From: Bacteroidales bacterium 6E
Lineage (GTDB): Bacteria > Bacteroidota > Bacteroidia > Bacteroidales > Prolixibacteraceae
Assembly: GCA_001270045.2 (NCBI GenBank)
Contig: DF970669.1
Location: 60,387 to 124,386, forward strand
Reading direction: 5' to 3'
Length of the DNA stretch: 64,000 bases
This document shows positions 25,847-34,342 of this stretch, one piece after another (the stretch's first letter is position 1; each line of letters begins with the position of its first letter). Position numbers and translations under genes: made by a program. The notes under the pieces are model-generated. The model worked only from the letters and a program-made list of their open reading frames with translations, made no database searches and was not told the origin of the DNA.

Positions 25847-27837
25847 GGTTCGGGCTCTGCCGAAAAAGTTTCGATGAAATCGGTTCGCAATACCCTGAAT
25901 TCAGTCCGTCGGTTAATACCCTGGGCAATTTCACGCTGCTCAGCCTCAGGCAGGCTGTTGATAAAATCTTCAGTGAGTTCATCCCCCCGTTTGAGGAACT
26001 CATAGCGGGCAGCCAGACTTCTCGTAACGATTTTGGGCCAGGTTTCACCATACCCTTTAGCGGTTAATCGTTGTGGATTTATGCCTTTTTCAATCAGGTA
26101 GTTTACTACGCTTTGTGCCCTGCGTTGCGACAGCTCAAAGTTAAACTGCTCACTTCCCACATGATCGGTATGAGCCATGAGTTCTATTGTGATCGTAGGG
26201 TTCAGCTGAAGAAGCCCAATAAGTGTATCAAGTGCAACTATTGATTCAGGCAAGAGGTCAGCACTCCCAAAAGCATAGTTAATGTTCTCAAGCTTGATCG
26301 GATTCTCGGTTGGAGTAAGATTCAAATCAACCAAGAAATCCTTACTGTCGGTTAATCCTTCGGTGGTAATGTTTGCCTTATCAATCAGGTATCCATCCCT
26401 GTAACCTGCAACGATATATTCTGTTTCGGGCTGAAGCTTCATTTGGAACTTCCCGCCCTGAGCACGCATCCGGAGGTTTGTACCATCGGTACCGATAATG
26501 CGGACAGTCACACCATCAAGGGGTGTATTGGTTTCTCTGTTAAAGACATTTCCGGCCAACTGGAAAACAACAGGTGGCACAAAGAATGAATAAAGGTCAT
26601 CATTTCGGGATCCCTTTCGGTTTGAGGTAAACAGCCCCTCGTTCTTTCCCTGTACAAATGCGATTCCAAAATCATCACCGGGAGAGTTCACTGGATAACC
26701 CATGTTTTCGACTGTCCATTTACCCTCCTCGTCCTTTACAGCCTTGAATAGGTCGAGACCGCCCATTCCAGGATGATAATTTGAAGAAAAATAAAGTTCC
26801 CCATTATCACGGACATAAGGAAACATCTCATCCCCAGGGGTGTTGATGGCAGGTCCCAAATTTACCGGACTTTTATAGGTTCCCCCTGTTTTTTCCGCTC
26901 TCCAGATGTCCTTCCCTCCATATCCACCAGGCATATCGGAAACAAAGTAGAGAAAACCGCCATCAGGACTCAAGGCAGGGTGAGCGGCCATTACCGAATC
27001 ACCGGCAATATCGATGACAGAAGGTTCTGACCAGCTGCCTCTAACCTGGGAAGTGTTAAAGAGTTGAGGTGGACTATATTTTGTCTTATCGTATGCACAT
27101 CGGGTAAAAATCATTTGATCACCAATCCCCGAAAGTGTTGCAGCACCTTCATCCAAATTGGTATTTACGATTTCATATTGATCAATTAACTGAGGTTCAT
27201 CCCACTTTTGTCGCTGTACATTAAACTGTGCCCTGAACAAGTCGGAATAAGTTTGGCCTGTAATCATGCTTTTACGCTTTCCCGTGGCGGCTTTACGCAT
27301 CGAAGAGAAAATAATTTCGTTATCCCGTCCCCCGACAAATACAGGGTTATAGTCACTTTCCCTTGAACTTAGCTCCTTTACAGGATTAATGACATGCCTT
27401 GTTGGATTAGCCATCCATTGTTGTGTGAGTCGAATGGATTCAATGCCATTGAGAGCTTGTTTGTCATCCGGCTCCTGCTCCAGATAAAGACGATAATTTT
27501 CCAGAGCTTCCTCATTCTGCTGTGTGGCTCTCAACATTTCCGCATACCAAAGCAGCGCTTTGGGATCAGGAACATCTCGTCTTAAGGTATTTCTGTAATA
27601 TAAAGCTGCCATTTCATATTGTCCCAAATGCCTGTAACATTCAGCAATGGCATATGAGTATTCCATTCTTTTTTCGCGATCTTTCTCCTTACGGTTGGCT
27701 TTTCTGAATTTGTCTATGGCCTTGTGATACTCTCCGATTTCACGCGCAGTCAAGGCCACTTTCCCTGTCCGGGCGGTAGCGCAGGAGGCTAAAACAATCA
27801 GGACCAGTATAATAGAAACCCAGTTAAAAACTCTCAT
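25843..27837 (-). CDS. porE: PorE-like OmpA-family lipoprotein (TPR, PD40 propeller, OmpA)
   Basis: A 664-residue lipoprotein (lipobox LASC, Cys19). Domain order: tetratricopeptide-like helices at about 30-150 (KAIDKFRKANRKEKD, YRNTLRRDVPD); PD40/WD40-like propeller blades at about 165-435 (HPALSPDGGFLYFVSD, GELYFSSNYHPGMGG); a carboxypeptidase-regulatory-like sandwich at about 440-530; and an OmpA peptidoglycan-binding domain at about 535-650 (ELMAHTDHVGSEQFNFELSQ, RTEFRVL). This is the architecture of PorE, which anchors the type IX secretion complex to peptidoglycan. Paralogues of this layout are common in Bacteroidota, so the exact identity is inferred. Confidence 0.8.
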   Translation of the reverse strand: MRVFNWVSIILVLIVLASCATARTGKVALTAREIGEYHKAIDKFRKANRKEKDREKRMEYSYAIAECYRHLGQYEMAALYYRNTLRRDVPDPKALLWYAEMLRATQQNEEALENYRLYLEQEPDDKQALNGIESIRLTQQWMANPTRHVINPVKELSSRESDYNPVFVGGRDNEIIFSSMRKAATGKRKSMITGQTYSDLFRAQFNVQRQKWDEPQLIDQYEIVNTNLDEGAATLSGIGDQMIFTRCAYDKTKYSPPQLFNTSQVRGSWSEPSVIDIAGDSVMAAHPALSPDGGFLYFVSDMPGGYGGKDIWRAEKTGGTYKSPVNLGPAINTPGDEMFPYVRDNGELYFSSNYHPGMGGLDLFKAVKDEEGKWTVENMGYPVNSPGDDFGIAFVQGKNEGLFTSNRKGSRNDDLYSFFVPPVVFQLAGNVFNRETNTPLDGVTVRIIGTDGTNLRMRAQGGKFQMKLQPETEYIVAGYRDGYLIDKANITTEGLTDSKDFLVDLNLTPTENPIKLENINYAFGSADLLPESIVALDTLIGLLQLNPTITIELMAHTDHVGSEQFNFELSQRRAQSVVNYLIEKGINPQRLTAKGYGETWPKIVTRSLAARYEFLKRGDELTEDFINSLPEAEQREIAQGINRRTEFRVLRTDFIETFSAEPEP

Positions 27838-27927
27838 ATATCCTTGAAATTCGGGAAGTAAAAGTAAATTATATTTCCAGATTTTAAAAAAGTAAACGGG
27901 GATCAGAGATGGATAGTATCAGAAGTC

Positions 27928-27967
27928 AAAAAAAACGAAAGACTGCCATGTGGCAGTCCCCCGTTTT
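27928..27967 (-). terminator. Rho-independent terminator of glnN
   Basis: GACTGCCA/TGGCAGTC (27941-27948, 27951-27958), extended by flanking ACG/CGT, followed on the minus strand by eight T. It lies about 30 bases past the glnN stop and separates it from the PorE-like gene. Confidence 0.88.
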
Positions 27968-27998
27968 CTGTACAAACTAAACTAACTGTGTCGAGCAA

Positions 27999-30188
27999 TT
28001 ATCTGACAAACAATAATTCACGATATTTTGGAAGTGGCCATTCCTCGTTATCCACCACCAGTTCAAGTTTATCGATGTGATACCTGATCTGTTCAAGGAA
28101 AGGAAGAACGGTTTTATCGTAAGCCTCAGCCTTATCGGCACTCGATTCAATCACATTGGCTTTTTTGCGCGCTTCCGTCATTTCATAAACCATTGCCTTG
28201 ATGGTTGAAATCCTTGAACCGACTTCCTTGATAAGCTCAATACGACCTTTCGACATATCCTCAAATTCACTGTTGGTGAATATATTCTTCATCAGGCTCA
28301 CATTTTGAAGTAACATAGTCTGATATTTAATGGCAACCGGAACAATATGATTGATTGCCAGGTCACCCAGAACCCTTGACTCGATCTGCACCTTTTTGAT
28401 GAACTTTTCATATTCCACTTCCACCCTTCCATGCAGTTCCTTATGATCCAATACGTCCAGCTCCTCAAACAAGCGAAAAGTTTCGGGACGAAGAAATGCC
28501 TCCAGGGCTTCCGGAACACTTTTGATATTGGTAAGGCCACGACGGGAAGCCTCTTCAACCCATTCCTCACTATAGCCATTGCCATTAAAACGGATTGGTT
28601 TGGATTCAACAATCAATCGTTTCAGAACATGGAAAAGCGCCTCATCTTTCTTTATTCCCGAATCCACCAGATTATCCACTTCAGTTCTGAACTTATTAAG
28701 CTGGCTGGCAACAACGCTGTTGAGCACAATCAAGGCAGAGGCACAGTTGGCAGAGGAACCGACCGCACGGTATTCAAAACGGTTACCGGTAAAAGCAAAG
28801 GGAGATGTACGGTTTCGGTCGGTGGTATCGAGGATTATCTCGGGTATACGCCCGATATTCAATTTCAGGGCTGTCTTTTCTTCAGGAGTCATCTTCTTAT
28901 CGGTTACCGACTCTTCCATCAGATCGAGCATACGGCTTACCTCAGTGCCAAGGAAAACAGAAATGATTGAAGGGGGTGCCTCATGTGCTCCCAGACGATG
29001 CTGGTTATTGGCGTTCAGTATACTAGCCCTTAGCAGATCCTGATTATCATGTACAGCCTTAAGTGTATTGATAACAAAAGTAAGGAATTGCAGGTTGCCT
29101 TTTGGGTTTTTACCCGGACTGAGCAGATTTACCCCCGTATTGGTCGAAAACGACCAGTTATTATGCTTACCGGAGCCATTGATACCGGAGAAAGGTTTCT
29201 CGTGGAACAGCACCCTGAATTTGTGTCTGCGTGCGACCTTTTGCATAATGTCCATAATCAGCTGGTTATGGTCATTAGCCAGGTTCATTTCCTCGAAAAT
29301 CGGGGCGACTTCGAACTGGTTAGGGGCGACTTCGTTATGGCGGGTTTTTAATGGGATTCCCAATCTATAAGCCTCATTTTCGAGTTCAATCATGAAACGG
29401 TTCACACGGGTGGGAATGGAACTGAAGTAATGGTCTTCGAGCTGCTGATCCTTGGCTGAAGAGTGCCCCATCAAAGTACGTCCGGTGAGGACAAGGTCAG
29501 GACGTGCCATATAGAGGGCCTCGTCAACAAGAAAATATTCCTGTTCCCAACCCAGGTTAGCCTGCACACTGGTGACCGATTTGTCGAAATATTGTGCAAC
29601 TGCAGTTGCGGCCAGATCAAGTGCCTTGATTGATCTCAGTAATGGCGCCTTATAATCGAGCGCCTCACCGGTATAACTTACAAATATGGTGGGTATGGTC
29701 AAGGTTGTTTCACTGATGAATGCAGGACTTGAAGGATCCCAGGCAGTATAACCCCTGGCTTCAAAGGTTTGCCTGATTCCACCGCTTGGAAAGGACGAAG
29801 CATCAGGCTCCTGTTGTGCAAGCAATTCACCCCTGAAAGCCTCGATGACACCACCCAAACTTGAGTGTTCAATAAATGCATCATGTTTTTCGGCAGTCCC
29901 GTCAGTCAAAGGATGAAACCAATGGGTATAATGTGTGGCCCCATTTTCAATTGCCCATGATTTCATGCCCTGGGCAACCTGTTCAGCCATTTTCCGGTCA
30001 ATTGCAGTGCCAGTCTCAATGGCTTCCACAACTGCCTTGTATGCTTCCCTCGATAAATACTTGCGCATTTTGGGACGGTCAAATACCAAATTCCCATAAT
30101 AATCTGAGGTCAAAACCTCATCCCGGACCAGTGGACCGGGGACCCTGTTCATCACTTCTTCAAGTGCTTTAAATCTGAATTTTGCCAT
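27999..30188 (-). CDS. glnN: Glutamine synthetase type III
   Basis: ATP-dependent synthesis of glutamine from glutamate and ammonia, the main ammonia-assimilation route in Bacteroidota. The 729-residue length is typical of GSIII (about 700-730) and much longer than GSI. The catalytic core shows QANLGWEQEYFLVDE, KTRHNEVAPNQFEVAPIFEE, RVLFHEKPFSGINGSGKHNN and NRTSPFAFTGNRFEYRAVGS, with the metal and ATP-binding glutamates. No adenylylation site is expected in this class. It is a lone gene with a 471-base AT-rich upstream region and a strong terminator. Confidence 0.96.
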   Translation of the reverse strand: MAKFRFKALEEVMNRVPGPLVRDEVLTSDYYGNLVFDRPKMRKYLSREAYKAVVEAIETGTAIDRKMAEQVAQGMKSWAIENGATHYTHWFHPLTDGTAEKHDAFIEHSSLGGVIEAFRGELLAQQEPDASSFPSGGIRQTFEARGYTAWDPSSPAFISETTLTIPTIFVSYTGEALDYKAPLLRSIKALDLAATAVAQYFDKSVTSVQANLGWEQEYFLVDEALYMARPDLVLTGRTLMGHSSAKDQQLEDHYFSSIPTRVNRFMIELENEAYRLGIPLKTRHNEVAPNQFEVAPIFEEMNLANDHNQLIMDIMQKVARRHKFRVLFHEKPFSGINGSGKHNNWSFSTNTGVNLLSPGKNPKGNLQFLTFVINTLKAVHDNQDLLRASILNANNQHRLGAHEAPPSIISVFLGTEVSRMLDLMEESVTDKKMTPEEKTALKLNIGRIPEIILDTTDRNRTSPFAFTGNRFEYRAVGSSANCASALIVLNSVVASQLNKFRTEVDNLVDSGIKKDEALFHVLKRLIVESKPIRFNGNGYSEEWVEEASRRGLTNIKSVPEALEAFLRPETFRLFEELDVLDHKELHGRVEVEYEKFIKKVQIESRVLGDLAINHIVPVAIKYQTMLLQNVSLMKNIFTNSEFEDMSKGRIELIKEVGSRISTIKAMVYEMTEARKKANVIESSADKAEAYDKTVLPFLEQIRYHIDKLELVVDNEEWPLPKYRELLFVR

Positions 30189-30209
30189 AACAATCAGCTT
30201 TTAATTTTT

Positions 30210-30222
30210 ACGTTTCAAACGT
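30210..30222. promoter_or_regulatory. Palindrome in the glnN leader or promoter
   Basis: ACGTTTCAAACGT is a perfect inverted repeat around a central C, 22 bases before the glnN start codon and in an otherwise GC-poor region. It is a candidate operator or leader element; no known regulator is recognised. Confidence 0.35.
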
Positions 30223-30606
30223 CAAAATAAATCATTTTTACTTTTCATGATATATATATTTGGATTTTTATCAGTTTAAAGACATAAATTTAACTTATAT
30301 GTCATTTAAATATATATTATTCTTGTTTTTAGACATTATTATAACGTATTTATTTACATTTTGATATAATTATAAGCATTTTATAAAAATACAATTTCTT
30401 AACAATACCCTATATTATTTTACAATCTGAAGATATATTTATATTATTTATGCCTATACCCCCAATTTTATATATGGTGATTGGCATTATAATTACTTTT
30501 TACAAAAACAAACAAATAATTGCTTTTGCACCTTAAAGGGTCAATTTTTCTATATCCACCAGACACTTTTCATTTTAAGACTTGCAAATGAGGTACAGCG
30601 TTATTT

Positions 30607-30637
30607 TTTGTGTTATCCGATTTTTATCCGACTTTTG
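30607..30637 (+). promoter_or_regulatory. Promoter of the cyclophilin gene
   Basis: A TTTG at 30607-30610 and GACTTTTG (one mismatch to TAnnTTTG) at 30630-30637 are separated by 19 bases, the Bacteroidota sigma-70 layout. Transcription would start about 15 bases before the ATG at 30660, which is why that start is preferred over the upstream in-frame codons. Confidence 0.6.
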
Positions 30638-30659
30638 CACCATTAATAATAACAACGCT

Positions 30660-31103
30660 ATGATCAAAGCAGAAATTCACACAAATAAAGGGGTCATGAA
30701 AGTTGACTTCTACGAAAAGGATGCTCCCGGAACAGTTGACAACTTTGTCAAGCTGAGTCGCCAGGGATTTTATGACGGACTTACCTTTCACCGCGTAATT
30801 CCGGATTTTGTCATACAGGGTGGCTGTCCTGACGGCACAGGAGCTGGCGGTCCGGGATACAGTATTCCCTGCGAGACATCGGGAGACAACCAATATCACG
30901 ACAGGGGAGTTCTCTCCATGGCACACGCAGGGCGCAATACAGGAGGTTCTCAGTTTTTCATTTGCCATAACCGAAAAAACACCGCCCATCTCGACCGGAA
31001 ACATACTTGTTTTGGCACGGTAACTGACGGGCTGGATGTAATAGACCAGATCAGGCGTGGCGATGTCATCGAAAAAATTGTCATTATAGAGACCGAAGCC
31101 TAA
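30660..31103 (+). CDS. Cyclophilin-type peptidyl-prolyl cis-trans isomerase
   Basis: A 147-residue cytoplasmic cyclophilin catalysing proline isomerisation. It has the family motifs FHRVIPDFVIQGG (with the catalytic Arg), GPGYSIPCE, LSMAHAGRNTGGSQFFICH and HLDRKHTCFGTVTDGLDVID. The open frame extends to 30582, but that part would overlap the promoter and adds non-homologous residues. The ATG at 30660 (MIKAEIHTNKGVM) matches the compact bacterial PpiB type. It has no signal peptide. Confidence 0.92.
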   Translation: MIKAEIHTNKGVMKVDFYEKDAPGTVDNFVKLSRQGFYDGLTFHRVIPDFVIQGGCPDGTGAGGPGYSIPCETSGDNQYHDRGVLSMAHAGRNTGGSQFFICHNRKNTAHLDRKHTCFGTVTDGLDVIDQIRRGDVIEKIVIIETEA

Positions 31104-31186
31104 GGTTTCTATAATTTTTGAGACAGGATAAAGAATACGTTCTTCAATAAAATGGTTATTTTTATGACCATACTAAAACTGGCTCC

Positions 31187-32527
31187 ATGAAAAAACGTAT
31201 TCTTCTCCTGCTTCCTGTTTTAATCATAGGAGCAGGCCTCATCTACATCGGCACGCTTGCCCCCATCATTACAGGCTATGCAGCCAAAAACCTGGCCTCT
31301 GGTATCTTTGTCGCAGGGCGCACTCAGGAAAGCCTTGAGAATGAAGACCTCAACTTCTCATTCATCCGTTTTAACAAAAACAAGGTTGACTATGACAAAA
31401 AAGAGGTAACCAGTCGCTTTCTTTTTTGGAAATCAAAGGCCATATTCATTGATGGATTTGGGTGCACTCTGGTAAGGGATTTCAAGGAGGACGAAATCAG
31501 AAATCGTCCTTACCGGATAGTCCCTCCAGTTAACATTAATCCAGATACCATACCCTGGCCCATGGGTGACCTACTAGCCGATACGCTTCCCTCAGGCATC
31601 GACATGGAACGCCTGACCAGGGAGCTTGATACCGCCCTATCAAACACACTTCCCATGAAAGGAACATTTGCGGTAGCCATTGCATACAAAAACCAATTGG
31701 TGGCAGAAAGATACAGGGAAGGCTTTTCGTCCGAAAATCTGTTCCTGAGTTGGTCAATGGCAAAGAGTATAACCAACGCACTTACGGGTATAATGGTGCA
31801 GAAAGGGATGCTTGATATAAACAATGAAACAGGAATTCCCGATTGGCAGAGTGACGGACGAAAGGATATCACCCTTGCCCATCTTCTGAACATGACCTCC
31901 GGGCTTGAATGGAATGAAGATTACGGCAGTAATTCCGATGTAAACAAGATGCTCTTCAAAAAGGGCGACATGGCAGCATTCGCAATGGCAAAACCAATGG
32001 AATACAAACCGGACGAATACTGGGAATACTCTTCAGGAACCACGAACCTGGCCTGCAAGTTACTTAGGGATGCCTTTAACGATGATGCCAACTATTACAC
32101 ATTCCCAAGGCAGGAATTATTTAACAGGATTGGAATGAACAGTGCCATTTTCGAAGTTGACCCCTCAGGCACGTTCATTGGATCTTCATATCTGTATGCA
32201 ACGATGCGTGATTATGTGCGATTTGGGTTACTATACCTCAACAAGGGAATATGGAACGAAGAACAAATTCTGCCAGACTATTGGACTGACTTCACAGCTG
32301 TGCCAGCGAGCGCATCCGAAGGGGCATATGGAGCCTTTTTCTGGCTTAATCGCGATGACACTTATCCCGGAGTTCCTGTCGATATGTATTGCTGTAGGGG
32401 GCACGACGGTCAGTTTATTTATATCATACCTTCCAAAGAACTCGTGGTAGTTCGCACGGGATTCTCAAAAAGTGGAGAATTCGACAGCAAGAACTTTTTA
32501 AAAGGAATTGTCGAGACCATAGAATAA
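31187..32527 (+). CDS. Membrane-anchored serine hydrolase (class C beta-lactamase fold)
   Basis: A 446-residue protein with an N-terminal signal anchor (residues 5-28) and a beta-lactamase/transpeptidase-fold domain from about 130. The nucleophile motif is SxxK, in LSWSMAKSITNALTG. The second motif reads YSSGTTN, with Ser in place of the Asn of classical class C enzymes, as in the 6-aminohexanoate-dimer-hydrolase-like subgroup. The third motif is CRGHDGQ, a His-Asp-Gly version of KTG. It is probably a periplasmic esterase, amidase or peptidase rather than an antibiotic-resistance enzyme; the substrate is unknown. Confidence 0.85.
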   Translation: MKKRILLLLPVLIIGAGLIYIGTLAPIITGYAAKNLASGIFVAGRTQESLENEDLNFSFIRFNKNKVDYDKKEVTSRFLFWKSKAIFIDGFGCTLVRDFKEDEIRNRPYRIVPPVNINPDTIPWPMGDLLADTLPSGIDMERLTRELDTALSNTLPMKGTFAVAIAYKNQLVAERYREGFSSENLFLSWSMAKSITNALTGIMVQKGMLDINNETGIPDWQSDGRKDITLAHLLNMTSGLEWNEDYGSNSDVNKMLFKKGDMAAFAMAKPMEYKPDEYWEYSSGTTNLACKLLRDAFNDDANYYTFPRQELFNRIGMNSAIFEVDPSGTFIGSSYLYATMRDYVRFGLLYLNKGIWNEEQILPDYWTDFTAVPASASEGAYGAFFWLNRDDTYPGVPVDMYCCRGHDGQFIYIIPSKELVVVRTGFSKSGEFDSKNFLKGIVETIE

Positions 32528-32990
32528 GTATCATCATTCTCAAAACCAAAGGCTTTCGGTATCAATTTGATAATCGGGAACCACAACTATTGAATGCAAT
32601 CTTTACCATTCAAAAAGGATTGCTCCATGCCATTATTTTGACAAATTGATTCATAAATACATTTTACAAAACCATAACTTTTTCACTTTTCGGTTGAAAA
32701 TTTGAATTCCACTGTAACACTTTAAATTCTAAATCGTATTCAATATTAAGTACTTAAGATTCCCAAAACAGAAACTTTTACCCATAGCGTGTTTGAACCC
32801 AATGTGTTAATGCAAGTTCGATATTCAATTTTTAACCATTTTTTTCAGACGCATGCTGACTGACGGTTTGATTTCAAATTTGCGAGAATCCTAAGACTTG
32901 GTTTAAATTTTGAATTGAGAAAAAATTATCGGCGATTGCATATCACCGGATAATTGTACACTTATTTATTAACCAATAAAAATTAAAACA
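32528..32990. other. 463-base gap upstream of the YtxH gene
   Basis: An AT-rich stretch with no reading frame over about 15 codons that looks coding. It presumably carries the promoter of the three-gene envelope unit that begins at 32991, but no exact TAnnTTTG with a -33 partner was found. Partial inverted repeats (ATTATC.../...GATAAT, 32926-32954) occur about 40 bases before the start. Confidence 0.4.
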
Positions 32991-33242
32991 ATGAGTTCAG
33001 GAAAAGTTTTACTGGGTGTTCTGGCAGGTGTAGCTGCCGGGGCTTTAATCGGAATTTTGTTTGCACCCGAAAAAGGGTCAGTAACCAGAAGAAGAATTGT
33101 CGAAAAGGGAGAGGACTACGCTGATGCCCTCAAAGAAAAGATCAATGATTTTGTTGACCATGTCTCCGACAAATTTGACGAGGTGAAGGAACATGTCACC
33201 AAGCATGCAGACAAAGTCAAAGCGAATGCTGAAGAAGCCTGA
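32991..33242 (+). CDS. YtxH domain-containing membrane protein
   Basis: An 83-residue protein with one N-terminal glycine/alanine-rich transmembrane segment (LLGVLAGVAAGALIGILFAP) followed by the EKGSVTRRRI turn and an amphipathic, charged helix of about 50 residues. This is the YtxH pattern (general-stress small membrane proteins). It is the first gene of a unit with a holin-X-like protein and an unknown protein. The ATG is preceded by an A-rich leader, as usual in this phylum. Confidence 0.85.
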   Translation: MSSGKVLLGVLAGVAAGALIGILFAPEKGSVTRRRIVEKGEDYADALKEKINDFVDHVSDKFDEVKEHVTKHADKVKANAEEA

Positions 33243-33376
33243 TGGCTCAGCAAGCTCAGCCTGAAGGCTGTTTGAACATACAATACGCCACGACAACAAA
33301 GGTTGTCCTGATCAATAAAGGTGACAAAAAATCCCGGAATAAAGATGGTGAATTTTGTCATTATAAGGGCAAATAG
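33242..33376 (+). CDS. Possible 44-residue protein overlapping the YtxH stop (TGATG)
   Basis: An ATG overlaps the YtxH TGA by one base (TGATG), a common coupling arrangement, and opens a 44-codon frame, MAQQAQPEGCLNIQYATTTK followed by a basic, hydrophilic C-terminal half. A 6-bp hairpin (CAGCCT/AGGCTG) lies inside its first codons. The sequence has no recognisable family and could equally be untranslated spacer before the next gene at 33490. Confidence 0.2.
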   Translation: MAQQAQPEGCLNIQYATTTKVVLINKGDKKSRNKDGEFCHYKGK

Positions 33377-33489
33377 GGATAACCGTACCATGATTGGCAA
33401 AACAAACCTGGCAGGCAAGTGGTTATAAACTTAAAGGAACATAACTTCATGCAGAAGAAGGTTAAACCTAAAAGACAATAAAGAGAGAC

Positions 33490-33828
33490 ATGAATGAGAA
33501 TCAAAATTTTATGGATAATCTCCTTGACAAGGCTGAGGATTTGGCAAAGACCTCATTTGAGCTTATGCGTCTCAAAATGGTTGACAAACTTTCCGAGGTG
33601 TTGTCATCGGCATTACCTGGAATCATTCTGGGAGTGGTCATGCTTTTCATGGTCCTGATGCTCAGCATTGCCGCCTCTCTTTATCTGGGTGACCTTGCCG
33701 GACAATCATGGTATGGTTTTCTCATTGTTTCCGGATTTTACCTTATGATTATCATCATCCTCTACCTGTTCAGAGCACCTGTTAAAAAACGAATTAGTGA
33801 TACCATAATCAAAAAGACCCTGAATTGA
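33490..33828 (+). CDS. Holin-X-like (superfamily III) membrane protein
   Basis: A 112-residue protein with an N-terminal amphipathic region of about 45 residues, then two transmembrane helices (about 46-70 and 78-98) and a basic C-terminal tail. This is the layout of the putative Holin-X/YqjE-like small membrane proteins that sit with YtxH in many genomes. Despite the name, no phage gene is near, so a role in envelope stress is more likely than lysis. The next gene begins 7 bases after its stop. Confidence 0.75.
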   Translation: MNENQNFMDNLLDKAEDLAKTSFELMRLKMVDKLSEVLSSALPGIILGVVMLFMVLMLSIAASLYLGDLAGQSWYGFLIVSGFYLMIIIILYLFRAPVKKRISDTIIKKTLN

Positions 33829-33835
33829 TCATATT

Positions 33836-34186
33836 ATGCCTGTCATCAACAATACTGCAGATTTAAAAGAAGTTATCCACCAGCTCGAAAACCAACAAAA
33901 AGAGCAGGTCAGGGCGCTAAAAGACCAGGTCCACACAGGATTCAGACACATTAAAAGAGCCTCCCTGATCAAGAATACCTTTATGGACATGGTAACTTCC
34001 CCCATTGTTCTCAACACTGCCATGGATATGATCACAGGCTTCAGGGGCAGGAATTCAGCGAGTTACAGTCAAAAAGCAGGCACTGGCAAAATGATCAGGG
34101 AAATCCTTTCCATTTTAGTAAAATTCGGCATTGCCCGTCTACTGATGCCAAAAAGACGGTCATCTTCTCGCAGCCAACAAGCTTAA
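33836..34186 (+). CDS. Unknown basic protein, third gene of the YtxH unit
   Basis: A 116-residue protein I do not recognise. Residues 1-30 are a charged helix or coiled coil rich in Glu and Gln (HQLENQQKEQVRALKDQV). The middle has two weakly hydrophobic amphipathic helices (FMDMVTSPIVLNTAMDMITG and IREILSILVKFGIARLLMP). The tail is basic and Ser-rich. No signal peptide. It starts 7 bases after the holin-X-like gene, so it probably belongs to the same small envelope module and may associate with the membrane. Confidence 0.7.
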   Translation: MPVINNTADLKEVIHQLENQQKEQVRALKDQVHTGFRHIKRASLIKNTFMDMVTSPIVLNTAMDMITGFRGRNSASYSQKAGTGKMIREILSILVKFGIARLLMPKRRSSSRSQQA

Positions 34187-34231
34187 TAACTTTACATTGA
34201 GGCGATTGTATAAAACAATTTGTTCGCCATC

Positions 34232-34261
34232 TTGGAAATTCCGAAAATTTATATACTTTTG
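34232..34261 (+). promoter_or_regulatory. rpsO promoter
   Basis: TTG (34232-34234) and TACTTTTG (34254-34261) are 19 bases apart, the best match in the window to the Bacteroidota TTG-N19-TAnnTTTG promoter. It predicts a transcript start near 34266 and a leader of about 75 bases. Confidence 0.75.
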
Positions 34262-34265
34262 TGCC

Positions 34266-34283
34266 GCTTAAATAATTTTAAGC
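34266..34283 (+). promoter_or_regulatory. 5'-terminal hairpin of the rpsO leader
   Basis: GCTTAAA/TTTAAGC is a perfect 7-bp stem with a TAAT loop at the predicted 5' end of the rpsO mRNA. It could stabilise the transcript or be part of an S15 autoregulatory leader, as known in other phyla; the role is inferred. Confidence 0.4.
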
Positions 34284-34342
34284 CGTTGTTATTGAGAGCG
34301 ATGCTGCGGTTTAAACATTGTATCACATTTAAAAGCTAAAAG

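Larger units (their letters stand above)
30189..30659. other. Very AT-rich divergent promoter region of glnN and the cyclophilin gene
   Basis: 471 bases, the most AT-rich stretch in the window, with long runs of TATA/ATTT. No gene is supported: the rightward open frame from 30582 to 30659 is only the leader of the cyclophilin gene. Near glnN it contains a 13-base perfect palindrome (30210-30222). Near the cyclophilin gene it holds a promoter (30607-30637). Confidence 0.6.

Noticed and set aside
30189-30659. Replication origin
   Set aside because: AT-rich but without a cluster of DnaA-box sequences or dnaA/dnaN neighbours.
30582-30659. Upstream start for the cyclophilin gene
   Set aside because: It would overlap the promoter, and the added residues do not fit the family; the ATG at 30660 does.
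31187-32527. Antibiotic-resistance beta-lactamase
   Set aside because: The fold matches, but the second and third motifs (YSS, HDG) are those of esterase or amidase-type relatives.
33490-33828. Prophage remnant (holin)
   Set aside because: Only a holin-X-like domain; no lysin, capsid, tail or integrase gene around.
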